Assembly (NCBI GenBank): GCA_028583605.1
Contig: CM053328.1
Coordinates: forward strand, 1,280,501-1,344,500
Source of the DNA: Dastarcus helophoroides
Lineage: Eukaryota; Arthropoda; Insecta; Coleoptera; Bothrideridae
Length of the DNA: 64,000 bases
Direction: 5' to 3'
Part shown: positions 26,861 through 38,548 of the stretch, piece by piece
Position numbering within the stretch: position 1 is the first letter of the stretch
Layout: each line of letters begins with the position of its first letter
The notes under the pieces: model-generated
Seen by the model: the letters and a program-made list of their open reading frames with translations, nothing else
Databases searched by the model: none
Told to the model about the DNA's origin: nothing
Program-made: the position numbers and the translations under genes

Positions 26861-28332
26861 ATTTCGAGCTTAAAATTGAAATTTGAGCAAAAAGGTCGAA
26901 ATTTCTAAAGATAACATTTTTTTAAATCGATTTTCTTTCTATGCCTTTGTAACATTTCGAAAAAGTTCAGATTTTCATTAAAAAGTCGAAATTTCCAGAA
27001 AAAAGTCGAAATTTCCAGAAAAAAGTCGAAATTTCCAGAAAAAAGTCGAAATTTAAGAGAAAAGTCAAAACTTGAAACAAAAGCGGAAGTTTGAGAAAAA
27101 AGTCGAAAATTCTAAAAATAACATTTTTTTTAATCGATGTTCTTTCTACGCCTTTGTAACATTATTAATTATTTCAAACTATTTTCAAATTTCGATTTTT
27201 TCTCTAAAAAAGTGTTGCTTTTTTTCTGTGAAATTTGAAATTTTATACAAAGAATTTTTTTTGAAATTTCGATTTATTCTGGAGATTTTGTCTCTAAAAT
27301 ATTTTTTCCTGTAGAAATTTTGCAACTTGCACTCAATTTTTCAATATAAACCAAAATTTTTTAAACCGGACAATTGAAAACAAGTGAAAATTATCAGGTA
27401 GATCGAGGTTTTCAAAAGTCGAAATATTGAGAAGTTAAAATTTTGGAAAAAGTTTAAATTACTGGTAGCTAAGATTTTGAATCAAAGTTGGAACATTTTT
27501 TTAAGAAGTTGAAATTTAAGATCAAAAAAGTTTTAAAAAAATGTCAAACATTTCATGAAATTTCAAAATTTTTAAAAAAGTCGAAATTTTGAAAGAATTT
27601 CCAAAATTAAGAAGCAGCGAAATTTTCAACAACAAAAAATTAAAAAATAATCAAAACTTTCCAAAAAAAAGTCGAAATTTTGAAAAAGAGTTGGCATTTA
27701 AATAAAAACCAATCGAAGTTATTAAGAATCGAAATTTTCAATAAAAAAGTCAAAAGTCCAGTTTTGAAAAAATTTACATTTTCAGAAAAAGTAAGAATTT
27801 TCAAATGGTAAAAATTAAAAAAATGTAATAATTAATTTTCAAAAAAAACTACAAAAAAAAGACAGAACACCGAAAAGTTAAAATATTTACGAAAATGCGG
27901 AAATTTTTAAAAGAGTATTCGCAGTTTTTCAAAAAAGTCAATACTTAAAATTAAAATAAGGTCGAGATAACAAGAAGAAATCTAAATTTCGCAATACAGT
28001 AGAAATTTGGAAAATATCCAACCTTTCAAGAAAAGCGACATTTTCAAAAGTTTTCATTGTCAAGTTTTCAAAAAAATTCGAAATTTTAGAAAAGTAACGT
28101 TTTGAAAATGTCGAAATTTCTAATAGAAAACTTAAAAAATTTTAAACTCCAAGCAGCACCCCCATTAGTTTTGACTACGAGCCGCCACTGGTTACGATAA
28201 ATTTATGACGTTTCATTGATACATGGACACTGTATAAAATATATTAGAAACTGCAAATGTCAGCTGAAAAATTATTAATTTGCTAAAACATATTTTAGTC
28301 TTTGATAGATCGTAGTCGTAGGAAAAATACGC

Positions 28333-28451
28333 TGTACAACTCGAGCGGATTGTCCATATCGCACTCGAACGATTGAGGCACTCCGCCTTCGGCGTCGTGC
28401 TCAAACTTCGTTCTCGTGCGATATGGACATCATATCCGCTCTTGTTGTACA
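28333..28451. repeat. Imperfect inverted repeat (TTGTACAAC ends), MITE-like
   Basis: Arms at 28333-28372 and 28407-28451 share TGTACAAC, GAGCGGAT, GTCCATATCGCAC and GAACGA in reversed order. The loop contains a second small stem (CGCCTTCGGCG). The sequence is more GC-rich than its flanks. Confidence 0.8.
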
Positions 28452-29109
28452 AACTACTATTTTATCGAAGGAGCGAATTAATTAAATTTCACGAGTCGAT
28501 AATGAAATTTTACCGTCGTGTGTAACATTGTATTTTTTTTTATTGCGAAGGTTAAAGAAAAATCGAGAGAAAAAGTCAATAATTTTGCAGACAGAATTAA
28601 GAAAAGCAGTCAAAAATTAAATCGCAGTTGGTTCGTTTGGTATGTTGCTATAGTTATACCAAATAAATAACACAGGCCCACAAAAAAAAAAAGTGGTGTG
28701 TGCTGGGTGTCGGACCCACATAGTTCGGCGTATTTTTTTCCGCTGAACACGAATCTGTAGTTTAAATTGGGGGTCAAACTGGTAAAAGTGGAGAAAAACC
28801 AAAAAAACCGATAAAAATCACGATCTCGTATTTTTTTCTGTATGATATTATCATCTTGCAGTTTCTACTTGTTTCTCTCTGTAATATCCAACCGTAATGT
28901 GCAAATACGTTAATTCACTATTTATTGTGTCTTATTTAAGTGTCACATAGATGATATTTTGTTTTTGACAAAAAATAAGGAAATGGTTAACTAAATCGGC
29001 AGGGCCGTGCCTGGGTATATGGCCGCCTGCGTGCCAGTCTGTATGGCCGCCCCCAGGATAACATTAAAAAAAACTACTTTAATTTTTAATGTTTATTATT
29101 ATACACAAG

Positions 29110-29740
29110 GCATCAAACCGGGAAAAAAATCAGTTTTTGGTTAACCGAAATCGAGAACGAAAAAAAATATTGGTTTTGTTCCCAAAACCGGTTTCTGAAA
29201 AGAAAAACCGGCTAAAAACCGGTTTTATGAGATTTATATGTTTGGATGAAATTTAAGAAAAAAAAATGCACAAAATAAACATTTTTTTATTTAAAATTTA
29301 AACAAAAATAATAACATGAAAAAAATTATGGTATTGGTTTTATAATCACAGACAAAATTATCAAACATAAAGAACAAGGAATAACCCTTAAATCTATACT
29401 AACATATTAGGATAACAAAGCTCAGTGGCCAATGGCAGATCTGGGCTGACTTGCAACTTGGGAGGTATACAAAATAGAATTAATTTACTTACTTTAATAA
29501 TAACATGAAAAAAAGTAATTATGGTATTGGTATTATAATCACAGACAAAATTATCAAACATAAAGAACATAGGAATACGATAATTTAAAATCCTAGGTGT
29601 CGCTCAGTGACAATTTAAAATTATTTGATTTTAAAAAATCAAATCTTACGTATTATTTATTGATATTGAAAATAGTAAAGGTTTTTGGTTAATTAACCGG
29701 TTTCATAAAATTATTTCGGTTAGGTTACCGATTAATTAGG
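29110..29740. repeat. CGGTTTT-rich stretch near the left end of the hAT element
   Basis: Repeats of AACCGGTTTT and ATAATTATGGTATTGG(T) in 29115-29240, 29325-29380, 29515-29570 and 29690-29740. A 50-bp segment (TATAATCACAGACAAAATTA and neighbours) is directly repeated at 29341 and 29535. Similar GGTTTTCGGTTC runs occur at 51165-51245 and 61335-61460. Confidence 0.55.
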
Positions 29741-29822
29741 GAAATCTTTCAATCTTTCAATTATCGCGATTGAAAGTGAAATTGCTGAATCTTCACGAAG
29801 CAATTATTAAATAAAGTACATA

Positions 29823-32370
29823 TTAAAAGTTAATCCTACGGGATTTTTTACTGACAAAATCGTCAATTGCTTCGTGAATATTTAAAGATTCAGCAATTTC
29901 ACTTTCAATCGCGATAATTGAAAGATTGCTCATACGTTCTTGCGTCATGGAAGTACGTAGGTAATTTTTTATGATTTTCAATTTAGAAAAACTACGTTCT
30001 CCAGACGCAACTGATACAGGCATGGTCAATAATAGTTTTAAGCTTGTAGATACATTTGGAAATGAATTTTGTAAATTGTGTTTGTACAAATACTTTAGGA
30101 GTTCTTCGGGTTGTTTCCTATCTTTTATAATTATTTTCAATGAAATTAACTCTTCGTATAATTCTGCTCCGTTTATGTCGCACGATTCGCCATCCTTGAA
30201 TTTATTATGAAAGTCGAAGCAACTTTTTTTTATGTCGTCCTCTCCTATTTCAACAAATTTATATAAAAATCCGAAAGACTGTTCGAAATTGGATAATGTT
30301 TCAAATCGGGTAGTAACAGATGAAATGGCTGTATCCAATATTACATAGAAAAAATTAATTTTGAAATTTTCTTTAGCAGTTAACTGAATATCCTCATCTC
30401 CTTCATAGTCAAATTGTTTTCGCTTATGGCGTCGACGTAGATTAATTTCAACAGGAAATTCCGGTTGTATTTCAAGTGATTCACATAATTCATCAGCAAT
30501 TTTCAAATACTTTTCGAAATTTTCATCATTTCTAATACTTTGGAAAAAAATTAAAATATTATTAATAGATTCAGCACATGAAGTAAGATTCCAAGAAACG
30601 GTCTGCATCATTTTACTAATAATATTTACTTTTTCTAAGATTTCGTACCATATTACTGTGGAACAAATAAATTTGTACGATTTAATTTTCATTGCCAAAC
30701 ATTTAGCTTCATGTTGACCTATTGGTGTTGAACATTCTTCCGCTAGTTCTATTAGGCTGTCATAAATTTCACCTAATTCATGACGCAGTGGTCTAATCGC
30801 CTTAATCCTTGATTCCCACCGGGTTACGCTAACTTGTTTTACTGTTAACGATTTTACATGTTTTTTTAAAATTTGCCATCGAAAAGGTGATCCGGAAAAG
30901 TAATTGTATATTGCTGACACATTACTAAAAAAATCCACAGTTGAAAAAGAAACTTTCGCTGCATCATTGACGACCAAATTTAATGTATGCGCGTTGCATG
31001 GCATAAACAAACAAAGCTCGTGGATAATTGTCCAAAATTCGTTTCTGCAATCCAATATGTTTTCCAGCCATATTTGATCCATTATCATACCCCTGGCCTC
31101 TCATATCGTTAACATTTAATTTAAGAGAGCTTAATTTTTCAATTAAAAAGTCGTAAAAAGCTTCTCCAGTACTTTTTTGAGCTGGAGAAACACCAACGAA
31201 ATTTTCTCTCACTTCTACTTCGTCATTTTGAATATGCACATATCTCAAAATTATTGTAATTTGCTCGACATGTCCCATGTCCGGCGTACAATCCAAAATT
31301 ACTGAAAAATATTTGGCGTCTTTTATTGCTGACAAAATATATTTTTGAATTTGCGCTGCAAGGATACTAATTATTTCATTTTGGAAGCGATTTCCCGCAT
31401 AATGTGGCATATGGTTCTTTAAAGCAACTGATTGTTGAATGCGATTTATGTGATCTGCCATAACATCATCAAATTTTCCTATCATTTCAATTGCTTTTAG
31501 AAAATTTCCATTATTGTTTTCATACAATCTGCTCGAGCTACCTCTAAACGCTAAACCCTGTACTGCCAGAAATTGTACCACAGATATCATGCGTACGACA
31601 ATTTGATACCATCGTTTTTTCTCTGCGTCATAATACCGTTGCAAATTTTTATCAATTGTAGCTTTGTTTCTTAAATTTAATTCCAAATTTTTCCAATTGG
31701 TGCAATTTCCGATATGCAGCGATGTTTTTTCATGACGAGATAAATTATCAGATGTGTGTTGCCAATCATTGAAGCCTTCATTAACTAATTTTATTTCTTG
31801 TTTGCCAAATAATTTACAACAGAAGCAAAATATGGAATCCGTTTTTGGAGAATAGATTAACCACTCACGATTAAATTTTTCACCATTTTGCATTTTTCTA
31901 TAGAAATAAGTTGATGAAAATGATCTTCCCAATTCATTAATTGGATATGTAGATTGTTTATTTTGTATGGGTCCTTTTTCGATTAATATATCCAATATTT
32001 TAGTGGTAATTGTTAAAGGCCAGCAAGCTGGATCATTTAAATCCATACACATAGCAAAATATGCTTTATCAATTTCAGCGGTATCGGTATTGTATAGATC
32101 GATATCCTTATTATCTTCTGTTTCCATTTCGTCGGTACTACTAGTATTGTCATTAGCCTTTTCATTTTCGACAGATAATTCATTTTCATTTTTATCGCAA
32201 AACAAATCATCAATTGGATTTAATTGGCTACTACAACTACTTTCCGGTTCTGGCGATTTTACCAAAAACTTTGTTAATGAGCCAAACATTTTTTTAGCTT
32301 CATTTTGCTTTTCCTCTCGCTTTCTTTTATATTGCGCTCCAGACAATCTTTTCGTTTTCTTTTCAGACAT
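29823..32370 (-). pseudogene. hAT transposase, ZMYM1/DUF4371-like, one frameshift
   Basis: The gene starts at 32370 with MSEKKTKRLSGAQYKRKREE and runs in one frame to about 31010, then in the next frame to 29823. It has a TTF-type zinc finger (WLIYSPKTDSIFCFCCKLFG ... HEKTSLH), DUF4371-like region with Asp in VILDCTPDMGH and in RGQGYDNGSNMAG, then CNAHTLNLVVND and TRWESR, and the C-terminal hAT dimerisation region (LLTMPVSVASGERSFSKLK ... RMSNLSIIAIE). Known role: transposition of the hAT element that contains it. The only clear defect is the frame change just before PCNAHTLN (about 31005-31018). Product would be about 800 residues. A 1-base assembly error would restore it. Confidence 0.92.
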
Positions 32371-32413
32371 TCAGGCCTTTAAAAATGTAAATGAGCAGTG
32401 ATATTAAATTTTA

Positions 32414-33180
32414 GGGTAGACTTTCAATTTTGGGCCCGGGAAATTTTGGCGGGTCTTTTTGGAGGGAAAAGGCCTTTTGATATGAAATTCTTAAATAAAT
32501 ATTAAAAAATATTTAATAATATTAAAAAAAATTACATAATAATTAAAATAAATAATAAAATAGCGCAATTTAATATTAAATTACTTAAAATCTATAATTA
32601 ATGTATATTTTAATGCGCATAGGATGACACGATAAGAAAATGATTTATAAGCTTTTTAAGTAAAACATATTTTTAAACATAAATATGTCAAGATTTATTT
32701 TGAAAATGAAAACGGAGAGGAAAATTCAACCACATATAACTGTTTTCTAGTTCAATGTCAGGTAAATTTCTTCCATTTAATAACAATAACATTGCTATTA
32801 TAAAAAGGAATCATAAGCTTAATTTAAAGAGTTGCTTTCGGCTACACAAGTTCAAATGCTTGATTTTCCATCGGCGGGTTGTGAGCGATTTAAACAGAGA
32901 ATCTCGTATGCAAACAAACAACTTTTAATTATTATATAAATGCATTCAAAATGAGAAAGATATTCATTTTTTAGTATAAATTAAGGAAGATTTTAAGTAA
33001 TTTAATATTAAATTGCACTATTTTATTATTTATTTTAATTATTATTTAATTTTTTTTTTAATTTTTTTTAATATTATTAAATATTTTTTAATATTTATTT
33101 AAGAATTTCATATCAAAAGGCCTTTTCCCTCCAAAAAGACCCGCCAAAATTTTCCGGGCCCAAAAAGTGAAAGTCTACCC
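32414..33180. mobile_element. MITE with ~180-bp inverted ends and 8-bp duplication
   Basis: Ends GGGTAGACTTTCA and complement; arms 32414-32592 and about 32991-33180 contain GGCCCGGGAAA(A)TTTTGGCGGG-like and GGAGGGAAAAGGCCTTTTGA segments. The duplication AAATTTTA is exact at 32406-32413 and 33181-33188. No coding capacity. The insertion sits 36 bp upstream of the hAT transposase start and may have altered its promoter. Confidence 0.92.
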
Positions 33181-33609
33181 AAATTTTACATTTTTTGTGT
33201 ATTACCTTTTTCAGTCTTTGTCGAGTAAATAAACTTTTTATTAAATTTCACCACACGAACACACAACTAAAAGTTTTCAGGAATTAAGCAATTTATTTTT
33301 ATTCGTTAAATTAAAGACTTTAATAATATCGGATCACACACAGGACACAAATAACGATTTATCCTCGCTAGTCTATAGACTAATACGACTAATAAGACGA
33401 ATAAGACCGCTTACGCGACGCCGGTCAATTGAAAAAACTATTTCGGCTCGTCGCTCGTGCAATGTTCGAAAAAATTCGGATTCGCTGCATGACTAGGTTA
33501 CTAGGTATATAAATACTACAACGACCTAATCAGTTTTTATACATTTCTTATTTCTGAGAAACTCTTTTTAGATAGATTAGATTAGAGAAACTGTTTTTAC
33601 TTCGTATCT

Positions 33610-36108
33610 TTAGCCCAGTCGGCGAGGAAATCTCTAAAGAGGTGAAAAATACAAACAAATACAACAGCAATTTTATTATTGCAATCTATTAGTAGGTCAA
33701 TTTTGAGCATATGTCTAAGTTGGCGCGGCGCGGAGGGCTGTGCGTCAGCCGCCATTTTGATAAACGCGTTTTAGTAAATATCTCGAGAATGGTCGATCCT
33801 ATGAAGAAAATACAAGAAACCATGTTTATAGAAAAATATATAATTTAACTTTTTTATAGAACATATTTTTCCATAAAATGAATATTTTACGAGTTATTAC
33901 AATGAAAAGTTTTTACTTTTTAGTTTTTTCTTAATAGTTTTAAAATGGTTGGCATTTGTTGGTAACAGTTAAAATCAAAGTTATAGAGCATAAAATTTTC
34001 TACAAATTTGATATATATCTTATTTTTCTGAAGTTAATAGTTTGTGAGTTATAGCGGGATGAAGATCTAACGGTCTCGATAAATTTTAAGTTACGAATTT
34101 CGTCACCACCTAAAGAAATATTCTGTACTAGAAATCAAATGTGTATTTATGCCAAAGGTGCTTTTAACCACCAAACGTTAATTTGATGAGACAATATAAA
34201 AATTGTATTTTCAATTAATTGTAGAAAAAACAGTTTCATCACATTAATCTATATCAAAAACTATCACATTTAAAAAATATGCCAATGTGGGAAGTATGAT
34301 GAAAAGAGCATTGTCTGCTCGTAAAGGAGTCACTTCAGCAAAATAATACAATTTTTCGACTTACAGGCTGACGCGATCAAAATATTTTTCATGCACAAGC
34401 TGCTATTTTGGTAGGCCGCTCTTTTATTTAGCCGCTTCTTTTAAGTTGCCGCATTTGTGCGATATTTACGCAGTGGTCGTGATAATTGTATAATTTTTCA
34501 ATCTTAAACGGAGCTTAGCACTATTATAGGTAGCAGTTACAAAATATATTTTGTTTCTTGAAAGTGCGTTTCTATGGTAAAAAAATGAATGATTGTTTCA
34601 TTTACTTTAAGTAAAGGTGATGTTGTGAATGTTAAAAGTAGAGGTATTAGATCTCTTTTAACTGCCAGCAAATTAAGAGGCCAGAAGGTACATAAAGAAT
34701 TTCTGAAAAATTTAGAATCTGTGAGGTAAGTTAAATAAAGATAATTGAACTACATAGTTTTCATTGTTTAAACAGATAGTTTTTTTTGAGAAAAATCTAT
34801 CTTTGTTATTAGTGTCCACAAGTCATGTCGGAAAAATGATGCTGATAAAAGGAAGGCATCTGCGGCTATTCGTCGAAGAAGTCCTACACTACAAATTTTA
34901 GGAAAACCCATTTTTTTTTAAATTGTAGATTTTCTAATTCTCTTACAACCTTGATAGTTACTGTTATCAATTACTCTTGTAAGCCGCTTACCAATTTTAC
35001 TAAACAAAAACTAAAAAATGAACACTTCAACGCTGTTACTTTTTAGAGTAGCAGCCAAAATAAACATTTTTATCTTTATAGGTTGCTTGTAGTTTCTTCA
35101 TAAAACCAACTATTCTCAAAATATTTACAAAAACGCATTTATCAAAATAATGGCTAACGCACGACGTCCCTCATCGCGTCCATTTGGCGTCATAGACAGG
35201 ATTGTCCTACTAATGTATTCATAAAATTGCTGTTGAATTATACTTCAAATACATTTTTCCCACTGCGTAACTGTGAAAAAAAAATGAAAAAATGGGAAAG
35301 ATCATATTGATGTAAAAATAAGTAGTTTAATATTTTTATTGGAAGCGATTTTTTAGACACATATTTTAAATTATTACGCCAAAAAATTGTCACTTATATT
35401 TTTCTTAATCTACTTCCAAATCGGCCAACAGCATATTTATAGGGTATAAAACTGTCTATAAATTTTATAAAAACATTTTTGTGAAGATCATAGTTTATAA
35501 AAGCTATAATAACAAAAGATTTAAAATTATACCTATTCTCCACTTGTCCAATAAATATTGGAGCAATGAGACATTCCAGTTAAAATAACATCTGCTGTCG
35601 ATAAGTCAGCATTTACTGCGCATACAATTTGATAAAACACCGTTTTCTCAATTAACTCGGATAGTTATTTTATTACAGCTCCTAAACTATAAACATTAGA
35701 AAAAAATGTTTTATACAAAATGTGTAAATTTTTTTATGCTCTACAACTTTGATAATAACTATTATCAATGTAGAGTTATTTGTTTACGAATTATCAAGCA
35801 AAAACTAAAAAGAGAAAACAATTCAACGTAGTAACTTTTAAAATATTTATCCTATACAAAAATATTATTAATAAAAAAGATAAGTCATATATTTTTCTAC
35901 AAATATGATTTCTTGTACTTTTTTAATAGGACCAACCATTATCGAGATAATTACATAAACGCGTTTATCAAAATGACGGCTAACGCACAGCCCCCCGCAC
36001 CGCGCCAACTTGAACTTATGCTCAGAATTAACCTATTAATTGATTGCAATCATAAAATCGCTGTTGTATTATTTTGTACAAAAAAAAGCTTCGCCGACTG
36101 GGCTACTT
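33610..36108. mobile_element. Inverted-repeat element (ends AGCCCAGTCGGCGA) inside the hAT
   Basis: About 390 bp at 33610-34000 is matched in reverse at 35720-36108, including CCCAGTCGGCGA, GTTGGCGCGG, CATTTTGATAAACGCGTTT and ATCTCGA(G/T)AATGGT. A third, partial copy of the inner arm lies at 35040-35240 in the plus orientation. The centre contains exon remnants. A duplication is not certain (CTT on each side at best). Alternatively it could be the original interior of the hAT. Confidence 0.7.
34589..34922 (+). pseudogene. Two-exon N-terminal fragment of an uncharacterised transposon protein
   Basis: Exon 34589-34727 reads ...SKGDVVNVKSRGIRSLLTAS...EFLKNLESV and ends at GTAAGTT. It joins in frame to 34812 after an AG, giving VHKSCRKNDADKRKASA and a stop at 34919-34921. 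This order (VxVKxRGIxSLxxAS ... VHxxCRxxY) is the N-terminal module of many uncharacterised insect proteins I recall, normally preceded by a CxxC. Here the preceding Cys sequence is out of frame. Clearly a fragment, lying inside the 33610-36108 element. Confidence 0.5.
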
Positions 36109-36497
36109 AATGAAAACAAACCGATGTATTTTTGCCCAGTAAACAACTTGTAACGATTTGGCCGCCTCTTAATTTCGGCCGCCTGCGTGCGGTGCACGCA
36201 ATGAACGCCCGTCAGGCACGGCCCTGTAAATCGGTACATTTACCGGCAGAAACCTGCTACTCCGGAATGATTGGACTACGATGACAACTGCCCTTTATCG
36301 GGATGTGTAGAATGATTCGCTAATCAACATTTCGGAGTATCGAAGCCAGCGAAGGCGCGCTGTTTTGCAGGGAAGCGCTAGAATATGAGAACGATGCCGT
36401 AGTGTGTCCGACGACGAGTTGACATTGTCCTTGTCAAAGTCGGAAAGCCCTCATACTTAGGCCTAGGTATTCTAGCGTGCGGGGTTTATTTATTTTC

Positions 36498-38328
36498 ATG
36501 GATTCTTCTACTGAAAATTTTGCTGGAACTTCTAGTACTCGTGGCAATCACAAATGTACTGGAAATCCCAATGCTTTTTGCTACGTTTGTGCAAAGTACA
36601 TAGGGATAAAAAATACAAAGAAACTAACAGATCGTTTCGTGACTTTGTATGAAAAGTGCTTCAATATGAAAGCTTCCCTCGATCTCAAAAATTGTATACC
36701 CAATTTTGTTTGTGGCTCATGTTATAATATGATCAATAGATTTGAAAAGCACCAGGTCAAGGCGAATCTTAAATTTAAAACTCCAGCGATATGGAAAAAG
36801 CCACTTGATGCAAGTAATTGTTACTTTTGCACAACAAATGTCAACACTGTGGGCCGAATGCATAAGGATAAAATTTCTTATCCTTCTGTGTCAAGTGTTC
36901 AACAACCAGTTGCAAACTTCATAGAAGGTTTAGAAGATGACACATCACAAGACAGTCTGACTAGTGGATTAGACACAATGGAAGTCAACGTCGATCCTGA
37001 AAATTCAGCTTTTATTGATAAAGAGTTTGATACTAGTAGTGAAAACATTTCTAGCGAATCTGAGGAAGAAGAGTTTTCGAGCAATGAAGAATACAGACCT
37101 ATTGGTGAAGATCGGAAGCCGGAAAAATACGATCAAAAACATCTGAATGATTTATTCAGAGAGGCTAAACTCTCAAAAGAAGCGGCTGAAATATTGGCTT
37201 CGAATATGAAAAAGAGAAATCTATTGACAAAAGGTACTAAAGTTTCGTTTTATCGGAATCGAGAAGAAGCCTTCCGTAAATATTTTGAAAAAAATGAAGA
37301 TTTACTCTATTGCACTGATGTAAAAGGACTTATCGATGAATTTAAGCCAAATTTATATGAGCCAGAAAATTGGCGGTTATTCATTGATTCGTCTCAACAG
37401 AGTCTTAAGGCAGTCCTTCTCCACAACACCAACAAATTCGCTCCTCTACCTTTAGCCCACTCCACTGTACTTAAAGAAGAGTATTCAAACCTCGAAGTTG
37501 TCCTAAAGAAAATAAAGTACGAAGAACATAAGTGGCAAGTATGTGGTGATTTAAAAATTTTGTCCATGATCCTTGGACAGCAATCTGGATTCATAAAATA
37601 TCCATGCTATTTGTGTATGTTTGACAGTAGGGATCGAAAAAATCACTACGTAAAAAAAGAATGGCCTTTACGATCTTCATTTAAGGTTGGATCACATAAT
37701 ATAATAAAGAAACCGCTTGTTGATCCAGCCAAAATTCTCATTCCTCCTCTTCATATAAAACTTGGCTTAATTAAATAGTATGTCAAAGCTCTTGATAAAG
37801 ATGGTGAATGTTTTACGTACCTGCGTACTGTGTTTAAAAAAAAAATCTGATGCTAAACTAAGGGAAGGCATCTTCGATGGACCGGAAATCCGAAAGTTAT
37901 TCAAAGATGAAGGGTTTGTTGCAGTCATGGATGACCAAGAAAAGGCATCGTGGTTAAGTTTCAAGGAAGTGTGTACCAAATTTTTAGGCAATACCAAGGA
38001 TGCTGATTACAAAAGCATTGTGGCAAATATGATAAGAAATTTTCAGAATTCAGGTTGCCTAATGAATTTGAAAATGCACTTCCTTGATTCGCATCTTGAC
38101 CAATTCCCGGAGAATAACGGAGACTTCGGTGAAGAGCAAGGAGAAAGATTTCACCAAGATCTCAAAGAGTTTGAACGGCGGTTTCAGGGACAGTGGGGAA
38201 TAAATATGTTTGCAGATTACTGTTGGATGCTACACGGAGAAACTCAAGAAAAAGGAACAAAACGTAGCAGAAATCCACTTCACAGGTCATTTGAAGAAAA
38301 AATGGTCAGGAAAAGACGAAAATTATAA
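36498..38328 (+). pseudogene. Uncharacterised RNase H-like transposase of the CACAGGCCC element, two lesions
   Basis: ATG at 36498 starts MDSSTENFAG. An N-terminal zinc cluster (CTGNPNAFCYVCAKYI ... FVCGSCYNMI, then NCYFC) is followed by an acidic spacer and the core: WRLFIDSSQQSLKAVLLHN, WQVCGDLKILSMILG, YPCYLCMFDSR, IPPLHIKLGLIK, then MHFLDSHLDQFPEN and GEEQGERFHQDL. The pattern of two Asp, CxxC, His and Glu fits an RNase H-fold transposase. From memory this is a very abundant uncharacterised family in insects and Hydra. Breaks: an in-frame TAG at 37776-37778 and a frame change in the A run near 37845. The rest reads through to 38328, 16 bp from the right TIR, so it is surely the element's own gene. 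Confidence 0.8.
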
Positions 38329-38548
38329 GAATGATAATATCAAACAGAAAAAAATACGATATCGTGATTTTTATCGGTTTTTTTGGTTTTTCTCTACTTT
38401 TAGCAGTTTGACCCCCAATTTAGACTACAGATTCGTGTTCAGCGGGAAAAAATACGCCGGACTATGTGGGTCCGACACCCAGCACACACCACTTTTTTTT
38501 TGTGGGCCTGTGTAATTGTTTCACATCAATTTTTCAATTTTGATCCGT

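Larger units (their letters stand above)
24309..28190. mobile_element. Non-autonomous hAT-type element filled with satellite DNA
   Basis: The ends are CAGTGGCGGCTGG and complement CGAGCCGCCACTG, and both flanks carry the 8-bp duplication GTTACGAT (24301-24308, 28191-28198). Subterminal GCAGCACCCCC motifs occur at both ends. Eight-bp duplications and CAGTG-like ends are characteristic of hAT. There is no transposase; the interior is satellite DNA in a single main orientation (AAAAGTCGAAATTTC). Confidence 0.93.
29000..36226 (-). mobile_element. hAT element carrying its own transposase
   Basis: Ends CAGGGCCGTGCCTG and complement, with the exact 8-bp duplication TAAATCGG at 28992-28999 and 36227-36234. 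Subterminal GGCCGCCTGCGTGC is shared by both ends. The transposase is on the minus strand (32370-29823). The region between its start and the right end has taken up a MITE and a further inverted-repeat element. Confidence 0.95.
28671..38512 (+). mobile_element. Element with CACAGGCCC ends and TAA duplication, unknown superfamily
   Basis: Inverted arms of about 170 bp (28671-28840 and 38345-38512) start CACAGGCCCACA and contain GTGTGTGCTGGGTGTCGGAC. Both outer flanks read TAA (28668-28670, 38513-38515). Without the hAT inserted at 29000-36226 the element is about 2.6 kb with one gene (36498-38328), whose end lies 16 bp from the right arm. The ends and duplication do not identify a named superfamily for me; 3-bp TWA duplications occur in PIF/Harbinger, but the protein is not of that type. 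Confidence 0.85.

Noticed and set aside
28671..38512. Assignment to PIF/Harbinger because of the TAA duplication
   Set aside because: The encoded protein lacks the Harbinger DDE motifs and there is no Myb-like partner gene.
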